Notes under the pieces: model-generated | Seen by the model: only the letters and a program-made list of their open reading frames with translations | Told to the model about the DNA's origin: nothing | Databases searched by the model: none | Program-made: the position numbers and the translations under genes | Source of the DNA: Salminus brasiliensis | Taxonomy: Eukaryota; Chordata; Actinopteri; Characiformes; Bryconidae | Assembly: GCF_030463535.1 (NCBI RefSeq) | Contig: NC_132878.1 | Span: forward strand, 29,916,761-29,980,760 | Length of the DNA: 64,000 nucleotides | Direction of reading: 5' to 3' | Shown: positions 53,071 through 64,000 of the stretch, in pieces | How the letters are laid out: each line of letters starts with the position of its first letter | Position numbering within the stretch: position 1 is the first letter of the stretch

Positions 53071-56000
53071 TAATGTGGCCTTCTGAGAAAAGTTCAACCA
53101 TTAATTCAGTCACTCTACTGCAGTCTTATAAGACACAGATGCTTTAAAATATTTCCATTTAATACATCATCGTTGTTTTATTAAAACCACAGTCTTTTCC
53201 AATTTTGAATTTCTCTGCACAATTTCAAAACAACCCTAATAAACCCAAAATTTGACAAAATGCACTTAATAAATTCTTATTACATTGGCATACATTGAAC
53301 TTAGGAACGCTTTTTCCTTCTCCAAAAAAGATTTGTGGTTTATTTATGACAACAATGATCTATATGTAGTGAAATAGGATATGTCCCTCTCAGGCAATCA
53401 GTCAAAGGTTTTAAATGATAATTGACTACAACAATCATCTGGTAGGTGTGACGTGTGGCTGTAACAGCAATACTATCGTCCCTAAAGTGCACGAATCAGC
53501 GTTCGCAGCAGATAATCTTCAGCATTTAGCGACCACACTGCAAACACGATGTCTTGGCAGGTAAAGTCTTAAATCTAGTAGATATATTGATTATCTCTCA
53601 TTTTGAAGTTAATTAAGTATTGTGAAATTATTTGGCTCTGGATTTGTATTTCTCATTTTATATAATACAGTCATCTTAGTCTTCTGATAACCATGCATTA
53701 TAGGTTAAATAAGCAAAATTATCTGCATTATTTATTAAAGTAAACAAGTATCTTCCAGCAGAATGACCATGTTTCCACATAAAATGGTTTAAACCAAGTA
53801 AAATCATTTAGAAATATGTTGAAGTTATTATTCTGATTTAAGAAGTTTTTTTACTTGCTGAGATATCATTTTTCGCAGTGCAATCAGAGCGAGAAAGGCA
53901 ATCACTGTAAAAGTTCTTAGAATTCAACACTTACTCAGATCTACAAGTGGTTCTAATGACGACTCGGTCGAAGAGGTTTGAGGAACTGTGTTTCAGTGTA
54001 TATAAAAACCCTGCTTTTTTATAGAAAGGGTTGTAAATGGCTTTTATGACTTTGTTTAGAAAGGAGACGTACAGTTGGAAGGCTTTTCTGGTTTTCACAG
54101 CAGACAGTCTGTGAAACATCGCAAGGTTTTTGCAGCTGCCGTTGTAATCTGCTATAATGGGAGGATTTGTTGAAAAGAAGGAGGGGAAAATGCACTTGAG
54201 ATTTGTACGCTTCATTTCATTTTGTTTCACCTTGCTGACCTTCCTCAAAAGTATCCAAAGCCATCACCAGAAGGTCTCCAGTGCATTTCTTTTTCTCCTT
54301 GTTTTAAAAACAAAACGTGAAAATGTACTATTGCTCTTCCTGGTATGCATTTTCTGTATTGTGACTGACTGTACACGAGGCCATTTGTGACTGAAGGTTC
54401 AGCTCTTTGTGTTATAAATTCTATCAGGGCGTGGCTCAGATTTCACCAGTGTCCAATGAGAAGGCCAGGTCTTTTGACATGTGACCGGCTCATGATTTGG
54501 GCCTGATTTTTATTTATGTGTAGTAAAGGATGGTTGTGCAGGAAAGGGGGGGGGGCTGTAATAGATGAATAGTATTTATTTATTTTCTATATATACACAT
54601 ATAAATATATAAATATATATATACACACATCTTTGTAAGAAATATGAATTGATTTAGATGAATTCACTGTCATTCAAATCTGGAAATTAGCAGCATTCCA
54701 TCTCTTGGGGGACCACATGCTTTGTTCAAGATACTGTGTCTGATGGTTACAACTGGAAATCTGTCCTACATTTATTCTTTGCACTATTTTGAGAAATAAT
54801 TGAGACATTGTGTTTTTATTGCACTGTTTAGAAAGGCGTGGTAATCAGTGATTCCGAGAGCTGAATCAAGCAGTTGTGTTTGACCTGGGGCTCCCCTACT
54901 TGTTAAAAATATTAATCACAGTAATGTTCAAAATATGGATTGCAAACAGTAAAAAGCAGCCAAACCAAAAAAAAAAAAAATTGTGGAAGCATTCAGAAAC
55001 CTAAAACTACTGCAAAGTCCTTAGCGCTCTACCTAGAACACCCCTACTGGTGAACTTTGCCTCGGTTATTAGAGCTGTGTAACGATCTGCTGTTTTCTCA
55101 GTCTTTAGTCCACTGGAGAAACATATTATTTGACAAACTGTTTCAGAATTTGTGGATTCTGTGCATTAAACAAGAAGCAGAGTCGGTCATTGATCGTCGA
55201 TCATTGCTGATTTCCTACTGGGTTACCTCCCAGTCCCAGCGAAAACACTAAGTGACACTGATCCTTAACACTGTCCTGAACAAAGCATTAGCCAACTCTT
55301 CACCTTCCGTTCCTCTTCCTCTTAGTCAGGTGGTTTTAGGTTCTGTCTTGGGGCCCAATTGCTTATTTCAACACTAGCTAGTTAATGTTGCTAACAATAT
55401 GTGTACGTGAAAAGCTGCTAGTTATCTCTCTGCTAATTCTGCTAAAATTCAACCCAGAAAAGGATTTGTTTTGTGTTCATGTAAATGTGTTGGCACAGGG
55501 AAACTATGCAGCTGTAGATGACGGAGGGCCCCAGGACTGAATGTACACATGTATCTCCATTCCACCCAGTCATTCATGAACCTCCTCCATCCGCCTGATC
55601 GACAGCGCTATGCTGCACCGCTGTCGCTGTCTGAGCTGAGCTTGCGCTAGCTAGCTAGGTGTGCCTCTTTCTACTCGTGAATCACTCTCCATGAACTTCT
55701 TGCAGACAATCAGACCGCTACGCGTGCCTTAGGGCCAGCACACCAGCTCAGCAACCAGGAGAGCTTACAGAAAAATACTAAAAAAAAACCCAAAACAAAT
55801 ATCAATAAATAGGTACTATATTTAATGTCAGCTTTAAGCATGAGCACACAAGCTGGTTTGCCACAGATCATACTGCTGTGAACCGTCCTCTTAGGGTCCA
55901 AGCAAAAGGCTAGCTAGTTTACTGTGGCAAGCTTTGCTTAAAAATCTTTTTTTTTGGGGGGGGGGGGGGGGGGGTTTATAATATTTGGAGTGGTAAATAT

Positions 56001-57285
56001 GAGTCCCTCACTTATTAAAGTTATATTAACACTTTTTAAAGCCACATACACAAATAGCATCAACAGTTAGCAATGCTGAGGGAACTTTGGGTGAACTGAA
56101 GGGGTTGTTTACATTGCACACAGGAGAGTAGGACTTCTTCTGGGTTAAGAAAAAATCCAGCAGATCCCTGGGAGCCTTTGGCTAAAATGGTGGTCAAACT
56201 GAATTCAGTATTTTGCTTGGACAAGGAAAGAGCTGCCTATGGCTGTATTTTAACATTGTGATGCCCTTTTAAAATGCACTCTTTTGAAGAAAAGACTTGG
56301 TAAAGAAGTGTTTCATAAGGTGTATAAAACCCCTGCTTTTTGGTTTCTTTTTGAATGTGCTATATCGGAGGTACACTCTCCAATCTGATCTCTTTTTGCT
56401 TTTATAACTTATGTTTTTTTTAAATAAATAATTATAGAATTCTGATGGACAAGCCCGTGTTATTAAAATGTGAATAAGATGTTCTTTTTTTGATAGATTA
56501 AATGCCATCATGAATGCTGTCATATCACAGATGCTGTCAATCTTTTTCTATAAAACTCACTGCATTAAAGATGTAAACTAACTCACTTGTTTTGACTACT
56601 GGGCTTCAGATTATGGTGCCACCTACAGGCCGATGGTGACAATGCAATTACAGTCTATTAACCAAAATATATAATAAATAATGTAAACTTTCAGAGATGA
56701 AAGACACATTTAGCAACACAATGACCGGCAGTAATGACCAGGTAGTAATGGGAAATGGATGACCTGTTTACCTATTTATTTATTACATTTCTAAGCTTGA
56801 ACATTTAAATGAAACCTAATACCAGGTTTAGCTCCTCAGGCATTCTCCTAATATATGTAAATAAATCAATCAACCAATTAATCAATCAATCAATCCCTGC
56901 TATTTTAGTTTAGGGTATATTCACACAAACCTGTTTTATACATCCAGCATAAGTGCACGCATTTCCAGTTGGATGTTACTTAGGAAGCAATTCTGCGAAA
57001 ACTAAAATATGCACTTCTGTTAATGCAGAAACATTAAATCTACAGCATTTACAGCAAAACCTGCAACAGTCAAATATCACCAAAAAAGTGATAATCAAAT
57101 CCTAAAGATTAATCATTTATTTACTATTAAACTCATTTATTCATGTGATTTTACAGCTGGTAAAATACAAACAACAGTACAAACATCTTCCAACATCACA
57201 GTTTGATCATAGTTTTATCACTTTAGACTTTTACCTCAGACATTAGAGTTCAACACCTCATAAAAGACACACCCACATAAACACA
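53071..57285. other. Unique and low-complexity sequence, no recognised gene
   Basis: It includes possible extended bmf 3' UTR, an A-rich tract (54967-54980), a T9-G20 homopolymer junction (55947-55975), a (TCAA)n stretch (56864-56894) and a CTCF-like ggtgccacctacaggc (56619-56634). Open frames at 53931-54390 and 55057-55251 show no splice or family support. Confidence 0.4.
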
Positions 57286-58520
57286 GCACAAAAAGTAAGT
57301 AAAGTTATGTTTGTTAGATTAGTTCTTTGTTGTAACAATGCTTCTTGGCAATAAACCTTTGAAGATACCATTGAAGAGTCTGTTAATTTCCCTTTTAAAT
57401 GGAGCCACATTTGTAAGCAACATGCATTTGTGGGATGAGCAGCAGAACTAAGTCACTAAGTCATAGCAGAACTATGTCGGTTGCGCCCATGAAAAATTTG
57501 CCGAATCCTCTGCCATTGCCAAACATCTTATTCTGCCATTGACTATTTGGGGTTTAATCGACGTGATGATTGAAGTTCTAAGAAACAAGACATATTGGCA
57601 ATTTAACAATTTAATCATTTAACAAATAGGAGCCTCAGTAGCGTGTGGAAGAACCGTACACAGCCACAACAGCTTGGTTGTGTTGGCCACTCTGGCATGA
57701 ACAGCACACCCAAGCTGATCCCACAAGTGTTCAATGGGGTTGAGGTCAGGACTGCTGGTAAGCCATTCCATCCTCGCCACTCCCAAATCCTGGAGGTAGT
57801 CTCTGATGAACCCTGCTCTGTGGAGGCGAGCGTTGTCTCTTGGAGGATAGAGTTTGATCTCAGGCTGTGGAGATAAGGAATTGCCACTGGTTGCAGAATT
57901 TCATCTCGATATCTCTCTGCATTGAGATTGAGCCTCCAATGACGACAAGCCTCCTTTTGTTAGTGAGGGAGAGGCCGCCCCACACCAGAACACTGCCTCC
58001 ACCATAGGATGTTACTCTATCTTTGCAGCAATCAGCATAACGTTCTCCATTTGTTCTCCACACTTTGACCCTACAATTCAACCTCCGCAGTCAGAATCTG
58101 GACTCATTGCTGAACATATCGCTCCCCTATAAGTTCAGGTTTCATTGCACGTGTTGCTGACACCAGCGCAAACGGGCCTGACGGTGAAGGGCAGTCATGG
58201 CAGGCCTCCTAGCAACCCTATGAGACCAGAGATTGGCAGGAGATGAGGCACCTGATTGGCAGCACCTGGGGGTACCAGAAGTTTAAAACAAGTGTCAGTA
58301 GCAACAGCAAAATAAGCTGTTTGGCATGACAGAAAAGATTTGGCAATTATTTAATGGGTGCAACCCACATACTCAGTCCTGCTGCTCATCCCACAAATGC
58401 AGGTTTCTTTCAAATGTGGTACCATTATCAGGCTTTCCAACGGTATACAATTTTTTGCTAAGAAGCATTGTTACAACAAAGAAATAATCTACCAAACATG
58501 AATTTCCTTACTTTTTGTGC
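57286..58520 (-). mobile_element. Tc1-like element with long (about 240-bp) TIRs
   Basis: The left end gcacaaaaagtaagtaaagt mirrors the right end, which reverse-complemented reads gcacaaaaagtaaggaaatt. Both continue into ttctttgttgtaacaatgct, and further in share gcatttgtgggatgagcagc, so the inverted repeats run about 240 bp (57286-57535 and 58270-58520) with some indels. TA follows the right end (58521-58522); the left TA is not preserved. A broken minus-strand transposase lies between. At about 1.2 kb with extended TIRs it is an autonomous-type structure, now dead. Confidence 0.8.
57600..58200 (-). pseudogene. Tc1/mariner-type transposase, broken
   Basis: On the minus strand: VWRTNGERYADCCKDRVTSY and GGGSVLVWGGLSLTNKRRLV (58060-57945, catalytic core with the G-G-S-x-x-V-W-G motif). 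After stops and a shift come NARLHRAGFIRDYLQDLGV and SPDLNPIEHLWDQLGCAVHA (about 57840-57680). The latter holds the third acidic residue (E in PIEHLWD). Premature stops and frameshifts separate the pieces. Confidence 0.75.
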
Positions 58521-58559
58521 TATGTTTATTTCATGGCACCAGTTAAAAACTAATTGTTC

Positions 58560-58630
58560 CAGTATTAAAAAAAAACAAAAAAAAACAAAAAAAACAAAAC
58601 AAAAAAACAAAAAACAAAACAAACATTATT
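58560..58630. repeat. A-rich (AAAAC)n tract
   Basis: About 60 bp of A runs interrupted by C. It directly follows the Tc1 right end. Confidence 0.9.
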
Positions 58631-58939
58631 AGGAAGAAAAATTGTCACATTTGAGTAAGTACACTTAAGGACTGATTCTCAGACATTAAAACCTGAAAAA
58701 CACTCAGCACTGTGCAAAAGTCTTGGGACCTCTGAGAAAATATGTAGAGCTGTTTATCTGGACAGCGGGTGTTTATTGAGCTCAGAATAAACTTTAATAT
58801 GCAGGTACAATTTATTTATTTATTTATTTATAATCTTTCAGCTTTCCAAAACCCTGCTGGATTCCAGGATTTACAGTTACCATCTAATAATGTCATTAAT
58901 GCATTTGAAAAATGAATTGCCTAAAAACTGCTACTCTCT

Positions 58940-59115
58940 TAAGAAAAAAGAGGTTCTCTAGTAACAGTACCGATTCCATTCAAAACCAGGACAACTCAAA
59001 GAACCACCTAAATGCTTAAATGGTTCTTTGGCTGAATAAATGGTTCCCCAAAGAAAACGTATTGTACAACAATTCTTACAACAGAACCTTTAAAAAAAAG
59101 AATGGGTTCCACTAC
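58940..59115. repeat. 'ggttctttggc / taaagaacc' inverted-repeat element
   Basis: gaaccacctaaatgcttaaa, tggttctttggctgaataaa and agaacctttaaaaaa show the alternating orientation of a small teleost inverted-repeat family, also suggested at 13891-14540 and 49360-49400. Confidence 0.45.
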
Positions 59116-60960
59116 TGTTATGAGTCTGAGAACACCTTTCTCCCCACCTATTCACTTCCTTCACTCCTCAGACTTTGGCACAGCACTTAATGTAGAAAAG
59201 GTAAACTACACAGATACAAGGGTGTTAACACATGAGGATCAGTGGGTTTGTTACTGTATTCCAATTTCTTAGCCATGACCATATGGTTGCACATTAATTC
59301 TCTACTGTTCACAGATTATAAACCTTTTCAGTAATGTTACTGAAAGGTTTGTCTGATCTGAGATTCACTACCAGCAATTTCTCCACATGGCTCATGTTGC
59401 TGTTTAAAAAGCATTTTAAAAATCCTAACATTCACAAAATATTTACATTTGTGCAAACATTACGGACAGTAGGTTGGAGAGTTATCAGCTCTTACACATG
59501 AAATCTTTAGCTTATCATCAACAACAGAAGCAGAATCGTCACCTCCAGTACGTCAACCTAATCTCTATAGCTCTCTTTGTCTCCCTCTCTGTACTGCTTG
59601 TTCAAAACATGCGGCCAATAAAAGCCCATGGATGCTAGTGCCGACTTGCGACTACTGTTTTCTGTTGTTGTGTAGATATTAATATCTGTGGTAACTAAGA
59701 TTATGGACCTATTCGGACAGGATTAAATGTAGAGTTCTGGGTAATTTCCACTATTGCAGGAGCTCCCATGTGATTTTATGTCTTTCTGGAGTTAAGCTAA
59801 ATTCCACATCCCCATCCTGATTTCACTCCGGCAGTTTCTGCTACACTTTTTACTATTACATTATTAGCAAAAGGTTTTTACGAATACTTTTTAAAGTTTA
59901 GTCAGAATTAAATATGTTAGAGTTAAACCTGACGATTAAAGTTGTCTTCCTGCTCAAAATATTGATGTAGTTTATTCTGGCACATTCATATCTGCCTGTG
60001 CCTTTCAGAGAGATTAACAGAGTTGTTAATATTAAACACTCACCCACAAATGCCCAATGAAAAACAGATGCTTTGAAAGAGTTGCTCAATTATTTGCTTG
60101 GTGAGACGTCACTTTGTGAATCGATTGTGATCCCATGATCACATAATGTAAACATTCAGGTACTAAACACTCGCTTGGACTGTGATGGACTATGACGGAT
60201 TTTACTGCTGTCCACAAGCAGGAGTTTTGTCACGGAGGAGCTCCCAACAGGGCTAATAAAACAGATGAGGGAGATGGAGGTTAGGCTGAAGAGTGATGGA
60301 TTGCTGCTTTAAGGGTCGGACTGTACTGAGATTTTGGACTGAAAAGTATAAGGTGCTTAAAATGCTTTCCCTTTTAGAAAAAAACAACAACCCAGAAATC
60401 TTGTGGAGGAAACCATGAAACAGTGTCATTTCCGCAGGACAGGTTTGTAGAAGGATTATTCCACACCAAACACATCAATTCATGTTGTTGTTTGGGTTAC
60501 AGGGCCTTCACCACCGTGACCTGTGCTCACAATGCAGTTTAAAGTAGACATATATGAAAACACCTGTTGTATAAATTTTAGTATAAATTACTCATAGGCC
60601 CAGTTTATATTTCAGCTCTGACCCCATTATTCTGTCAGACAGTTAAAACATAGTTTGTTTGTTTTTTTGCAAGGATGCATGAATACAATACTAATTTTTT
60701 TAATGGACATCCACAATGCCTCTGCCTGGCCTTAGGTGGTTTGGCTTGGAATAACCCATACACAACACAGGTCTTTAGCAAATCAAAACCATCTGCAAGT
60801 CACTGTTTCACTATTGCGTAGCTCACATTTTAGGTAACGTCTAAACTGGCCTCTGATCAACCTCTAGTATCCAATGAGTTATATGGCTCACTGGTCAAGG
60901 TTATGGTCCATCAGTCAAAAAATAGTAGTTCTGTTAGTTTAGCAATTAGATACGTTACAC
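59116..60960. other. Nothing recognised
   Basis: AT-rich unique sequence. No exon with splice support was found. Confidence 0.35.
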
Positions 60961-61109
60961 CAGTGGTCTTCAACCTGTGTCGACCTCACCTTATCCAACT
61001 AATGGCTGCCTTCAGAGGTGCTAAAAGGCTGAATAAGGAGTGCAAGATTTGGACTGGAGATGAAACCTGCAGAGAGGTATGTCTACAGGAGGATGGTTGG
61101 AGACCACTG
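60961..61109. mobile_element. hAT MITE, 149 bp, complete
   Basis: The ends cagtggtcttcaacc and ggttggagaccactg form 15-bp TIRs with one mismatch. The flanks cgttacac (60953-60960) and ttttacac (61110-61117) look like a decayed 8-bp target duplication. A 79-codon chance frame runs through it. Confidence 0.8.
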
Positions 61110-62118
61110 TTTTACACAGTTTACACAGCTTTATGGTCCTGAGTGGCACACAGTGCAACTACTGTAAGGCACATTTCTAATTACCATAGATGTGACCACA
61201 CCACACCAGTTCACTACAGACAGGAAACATCCTTTAGCCTCTAGTAGTAAATATAATTAATTACGGAACTAGCCACACAGTACAAAAAAGTATCTGAGTA
61301 TTTGAGGTGCCTTATAGCTGACATTTGGGGGGTGCACTTATAGTTTATAGAAGATGTAATAATGTAACCACATTAAAAAAAGGGGTGGGGGGTGTAAGGG
61401 GGTTAATGGGGATTTGACTCTGGATCTATGTCAACATAGATAATGTCAGAATCCATATGAGTAAAGGGTAAAGCCTGTAGAGCTTCTTTCAGGCATAAGG
61501 CCTGTGTCCAGTTCGAGTCCATGGAGTAGTAGATTCTGCATCCATTCCTTCCACAAAATGCTGTGTTTACTTATCCAAGTTGTGTCAGGTGATACTACCA
61601 TGTTTATTTGATCCATAAAAAGGCAACAAAATGTCTTGTTTTGTTCTAGGCTCATGGTGCTTCAGAGGAGAAGTGCAAGAACATTATGTTCATGCTTTCC
61701 ATGCTTTCAGTTTATGTGCAGGTGTGTGTGTGTGTGTGTGTGTGTGTGCACATGTTTACAGTTTGGTAGCAGGCATATTGTGAGCAGGAGAACTCACGGT
61801 TGATCCATTTGCATTTTCCTGCAACACAGACACATTTATTTTCACAGCTGTACCTACGCGATAAACATGAAAGATCTTTAAATAACACTGATGTGCCCCC
61901 GAAGGGGCCTGACAACACAAAAACAAACAAACAAACTGAACAGTTATAAGCATTAATGCATCAGCACATATGAGAGTTAATTCAGTAAATATGGTACAGG
62001 TTAATTGATAGAGTATACAGAAAACTGTGAAATAATAATTTCAACTAATAAAAAGATCTAGAGGTCCTCGTTACTGCATCTTTAACAAACAAATTTTTAA
62101 AAACTGAGCTAAAATTAT
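61110..62118. other. No recognised gene; (GT)n run
   Basis: (GT)n lies at 61721-61750. Minus-strand open frames at 61446-61655 and 61712-61953 have no recognised family. A minus-strand acceptor tgtctgtgttgcag and donor gtgagt bracket only about 21 nt at 61804-61824, which is too little to call. Confidence 0.35.
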
Positions 62119-62166
62119 TTTTATATCATTTTTAATCCTTATTTCAGGATTAAAAATGATATAAAA
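62119..62166. repeat. Perfect 21-bp stem hairpin
   Basis: The left arm (62119-62139) and right arm (62146-62166) are exact inverted repeats around a 6-base loop (tatttc). It is AT-rich and abuts the 74-bp array that starts at 62168. Confidence 0.9.
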
Positions 62167-62167
62167 C

Positions 62168-62485
62168 CTGTTTATATCACAATACCTACATTTAGAGTGT
62201 TATTAATATTCAACCCTAATGAGAGACTGTAACTCACACCTCAGTTTATATCACAATACCTACATTTAGAGTGTTATTAATATTCAATCCTAATGAGAGA
62301 CTGTAACTCACACCTCAGTTTATATCACAATACCTACATTTAGAGTGTTATTAATATTCAACCCTAATGAGAGACTGTAACACACACCTTAGTTTATATT
62401 ACAATACCTACATTTAGAGTGTTATTAATATTCAACCCTAATGAGAGACTGTAACACACCTCAGTTTATATCACAATACCTAAAA
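62168..62485 (+). repeat. 74-bp minisatellite, array C (about four units)
   Basis: The same unit and orientation as arrays A and B: tttatatcacaatacctaca, tttagagtgttattaatatt and caaccctaatgagagactgt. It starts abruptly after the hairpin and ends after a truncated unit (acctaaaaaaatatat). One unit has 'gtaactcacacct', a variant shared with array B at 45112. Confidence 0.95.
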
Positions 62486-62639
62486 AAATATATTTAGAGT
62501 ATAATTTTTTTCCTAAAGTGAGAAGTAGCAAAAACATCCTCTGTAGCTAATCAAACAGACTTCTGCTCAGAATTGTGTTACCAAATCACAGACCTTGATT
62601 AGCCTTGGTGAGAGATTGTTTTTAAGAAATAGCAGTTTA

Positions 62640-63185
62640 GGGTATCTGTCAGGGTCATAATGATCTGAAAGACCAAAAAACTCGGAGAAAACGGCTCATT
62701 AGCTAGGAAGGCCGGCAAATCAAATTCAACTAATCAAAACCACTGTATGACTGCCAGGAGTCAAGAGGGTGGTGCATCATTCCACTGTGCAGCACTGCTT
62801 AAACATAATCTTAATGAAAGAGTCATATATCATCATGCTTTAGATTGGTGTTGCAATTATTGCCACTGGCAATATTGCATGGATCGAATGAATCCTGGAT
62901 GCAAATGTCAAACCATCTGTGAAAAGGCTGATGCTGATAAGAGGGTTGCTTCTACAACAGGATAATGATCATACCTGTGATGACTACTTGAAGAGACATA
63001 AACTAAAACACAAGCTTTTGAAAAAGGATAGACCTTTTTGTGGACAGAACAATCTATGCAGCAAACCCCCCCCAAGAATTTAGAGCTAGAAAATCTAGAT
63101 CCAGAACAGGCCGTCTGCAACGAAGCATGGGGGAAAAAATCTACAAGCTGTGAATACTAGCAAAAAGTGACGTTCTGACTTGTGT
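62640..63185 (+). mobile_element. Tc1-like transposon relic
   Basis: The + strand retains diverged transposase DNA: tacaacaggataatgatcat (L-Q-Q-D-N-D core), gactacttgaagagacataa, caagaatttagagctagaa and ctacaagctgtgaatactag (C-terminal end region). No open frame longer than about 70 codons and no TIRs. One of the oldest relics in the window. Confidence 0.55.
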
Positions 63186-64000
63186 TTGATTAGCTACAGG
63201 GCTGTGGTTAATACTTCTTAACTAACCTGACAAAATGTGTCTGTTAATTAAGAATCTGTATCTATACTGCCTTATAGATATCAGATATTTAACTGTATTC
63301 CATTTTACTAGAAAAAAAGGTTCCATTTAATGCAATGCAGTGCTCATACAATCTAAGGCACCTTAGATTGCAATCAATGTCTTACAGCACAGCAAGAGTC
63401 CCACAGGCATGTGTGATTGGGTGCCAAGCAGTGGCCGTGGTACCTGTCTTAACGTGCAGCGGCAAAAGCAGGCTGAGCAGTGATTACTGATCAGGGGTGT
63501 GAGGATTTAAAAGGAGCCGTGGCGCCGTAATCCTTAGTCTCATGATGACTGGCTGCAGCCTGGCAGGATGGGAGTAAGGGGTATTTGAGGCAGGGGTTGA
63601 AGAATATTGGGTGAGGAGTGAGAGGTGAAAGAGGTGACAGACATTGAGCTTCACACATCAACACAAAGAGCGGATGCAAAGCCTGGGTGAAAAATTGTAA
63701 AGGTAATGCATGTTTGAAGTATTTTCACTGAAATAATTATTCTGTGCTGCTCCTCAGTCTGGTCTTAGCAGCAAAGGCTTGGACTTTGAACAGCTGGTGC
63801 TTCTGAAAACTATGTGTACTGTCTGTATTTGGGCAGAGAGAAACCTAACTGTTCTCTCATGACAGCACACACTACTGGAGACTGCAGACCTTTGAAGTAG
63901 CAGAAATAGCTAGTGTAAGCTAGCAGCGACTACGTTTAGTTGGCAGAGCAAGCTGTTGTTAACTACTTTCAGTTAGCTAAGATAGCTAGCATGACTGGAA
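63186..64000. other. Right edge, nothing certain
   Basis: A slightly GC-richer block (63410-63700) ends at ttgtaaag|gtaatg, which could be a donor of an untranslated exon, but there is no supporting frame. At 63905-63990 'agctagc/agctaag' words repeat. No gene called. Confidence 0.3.

Noticed and set aside
55947..55975. T-G homopolymer junction; also G18 at 36062
   Set aside because: Noted only as low complexity; exact lengths are likely assembly-sensitive, so no functional claim is made.
61446..61655. Minus-strand frame containing WISKHSILWKEWMQNLLLHG
   Set aside because: It looks somewhat protein-like, but I recognise no family and found no partner exons; it may be an old retroelement piece. 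Not called.
1..64000. Viral or endogenous retroviral genes, toxin genes, bacterial operons
   Set aside because: None was seen; all mobile elements recognised are DNA transposons, LINEs or SINEs.

Overview
This 64-kb window is AT-rich, intron- and repeat-dominated animal DNA, almost certainly from a teleost fish and possibly an otophysan (characin, catfish or electric-eel type). The evidence is spliceosomal GT-AG introns, many Tc1/mariner-like elements, an L2/CR1-type LINE end, tRNA-derived SINEs with the teleost tail 'tctggataagagcgtctg', hAT and piggyBac-type MITEs and long minisatellites. No bacterial genes, CRISPR arrays, rRNA genes or stand-alone tRNA genes were seen.

Two protein-coding genes can be reconstructed by hand. 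(1) bmf, encoding Bcl-2-modifying factor, lies on the + strand. A probable 5' UTR exon ends at 42080. Coding exons are 45902-46172, 46990-47177 and 51854-51964, joining to a 189-residue BH3-only pro-apoptotic protein. The BH3 core reads LREIGDQF and the C-terminus has the WW pair typical of BMF. (2) A minus-strand gene runs from a non-coding first exon near 13.7 kb, through a signal-peptide exon (10305-10386), to at least 1436, and leaves the window at the left edge. Nine further short exons (27 to 114 nt), all in phase 1, encode a Cys-containing, N-glycosylated, mucin-like ectodomain. The layout and the spacing RNxCxLxxIC suggest, without proving it, the N-terminus of an adhesion GPCR of the ADGRG2 type.

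Layout: 1-13.9 kb holds the minus-strand gene, its introns filled with a hAT fragment, several Tc1 relics and a LINE end. 14-35 kb is gene-poor: SINEs, a SINE inside a Tc1 relic, MITEs, a transposon carrying a 42-bp minisatellite, a 74-bp minisatellite, and a fairly young but 3'-truncated Tc1 copy (transposase 29332-30129). 35.2-35.8 kb is a CpG-rich promoter with four CCAAT boxes and two E2F-like sites but no visible coding region of its own. 36-41.8 kb holds a SINE, an 82-bp minisatellite, a possible conserved element and a 1.1-kb minisatellite. 41.9-53 kb is bmf, whose introns contain 74-bp and 82-bp arrays, LINE tails and an internal CpG-rich promoter-like block with a strong CTCF-type site. 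53-64 kb has no recognised gene: a Tc1-like element with TIRs of roughly 240 bp, a hAT MITE, a perfect hairpin next to the third 74-bp array, and another Tc1 relic.

The most unusual signals are the two minisatellite families (74 and 82 bp), each present at three separate loci in 64 kb and sharing a core AGACTGTAAYACAC; the run of symmetric phase-1 mini-exons; and the loss of the usual dynein-light-chain docking motif in Bmf. Everything was read by eye. Family names for repeats come from memory and have not been searched.
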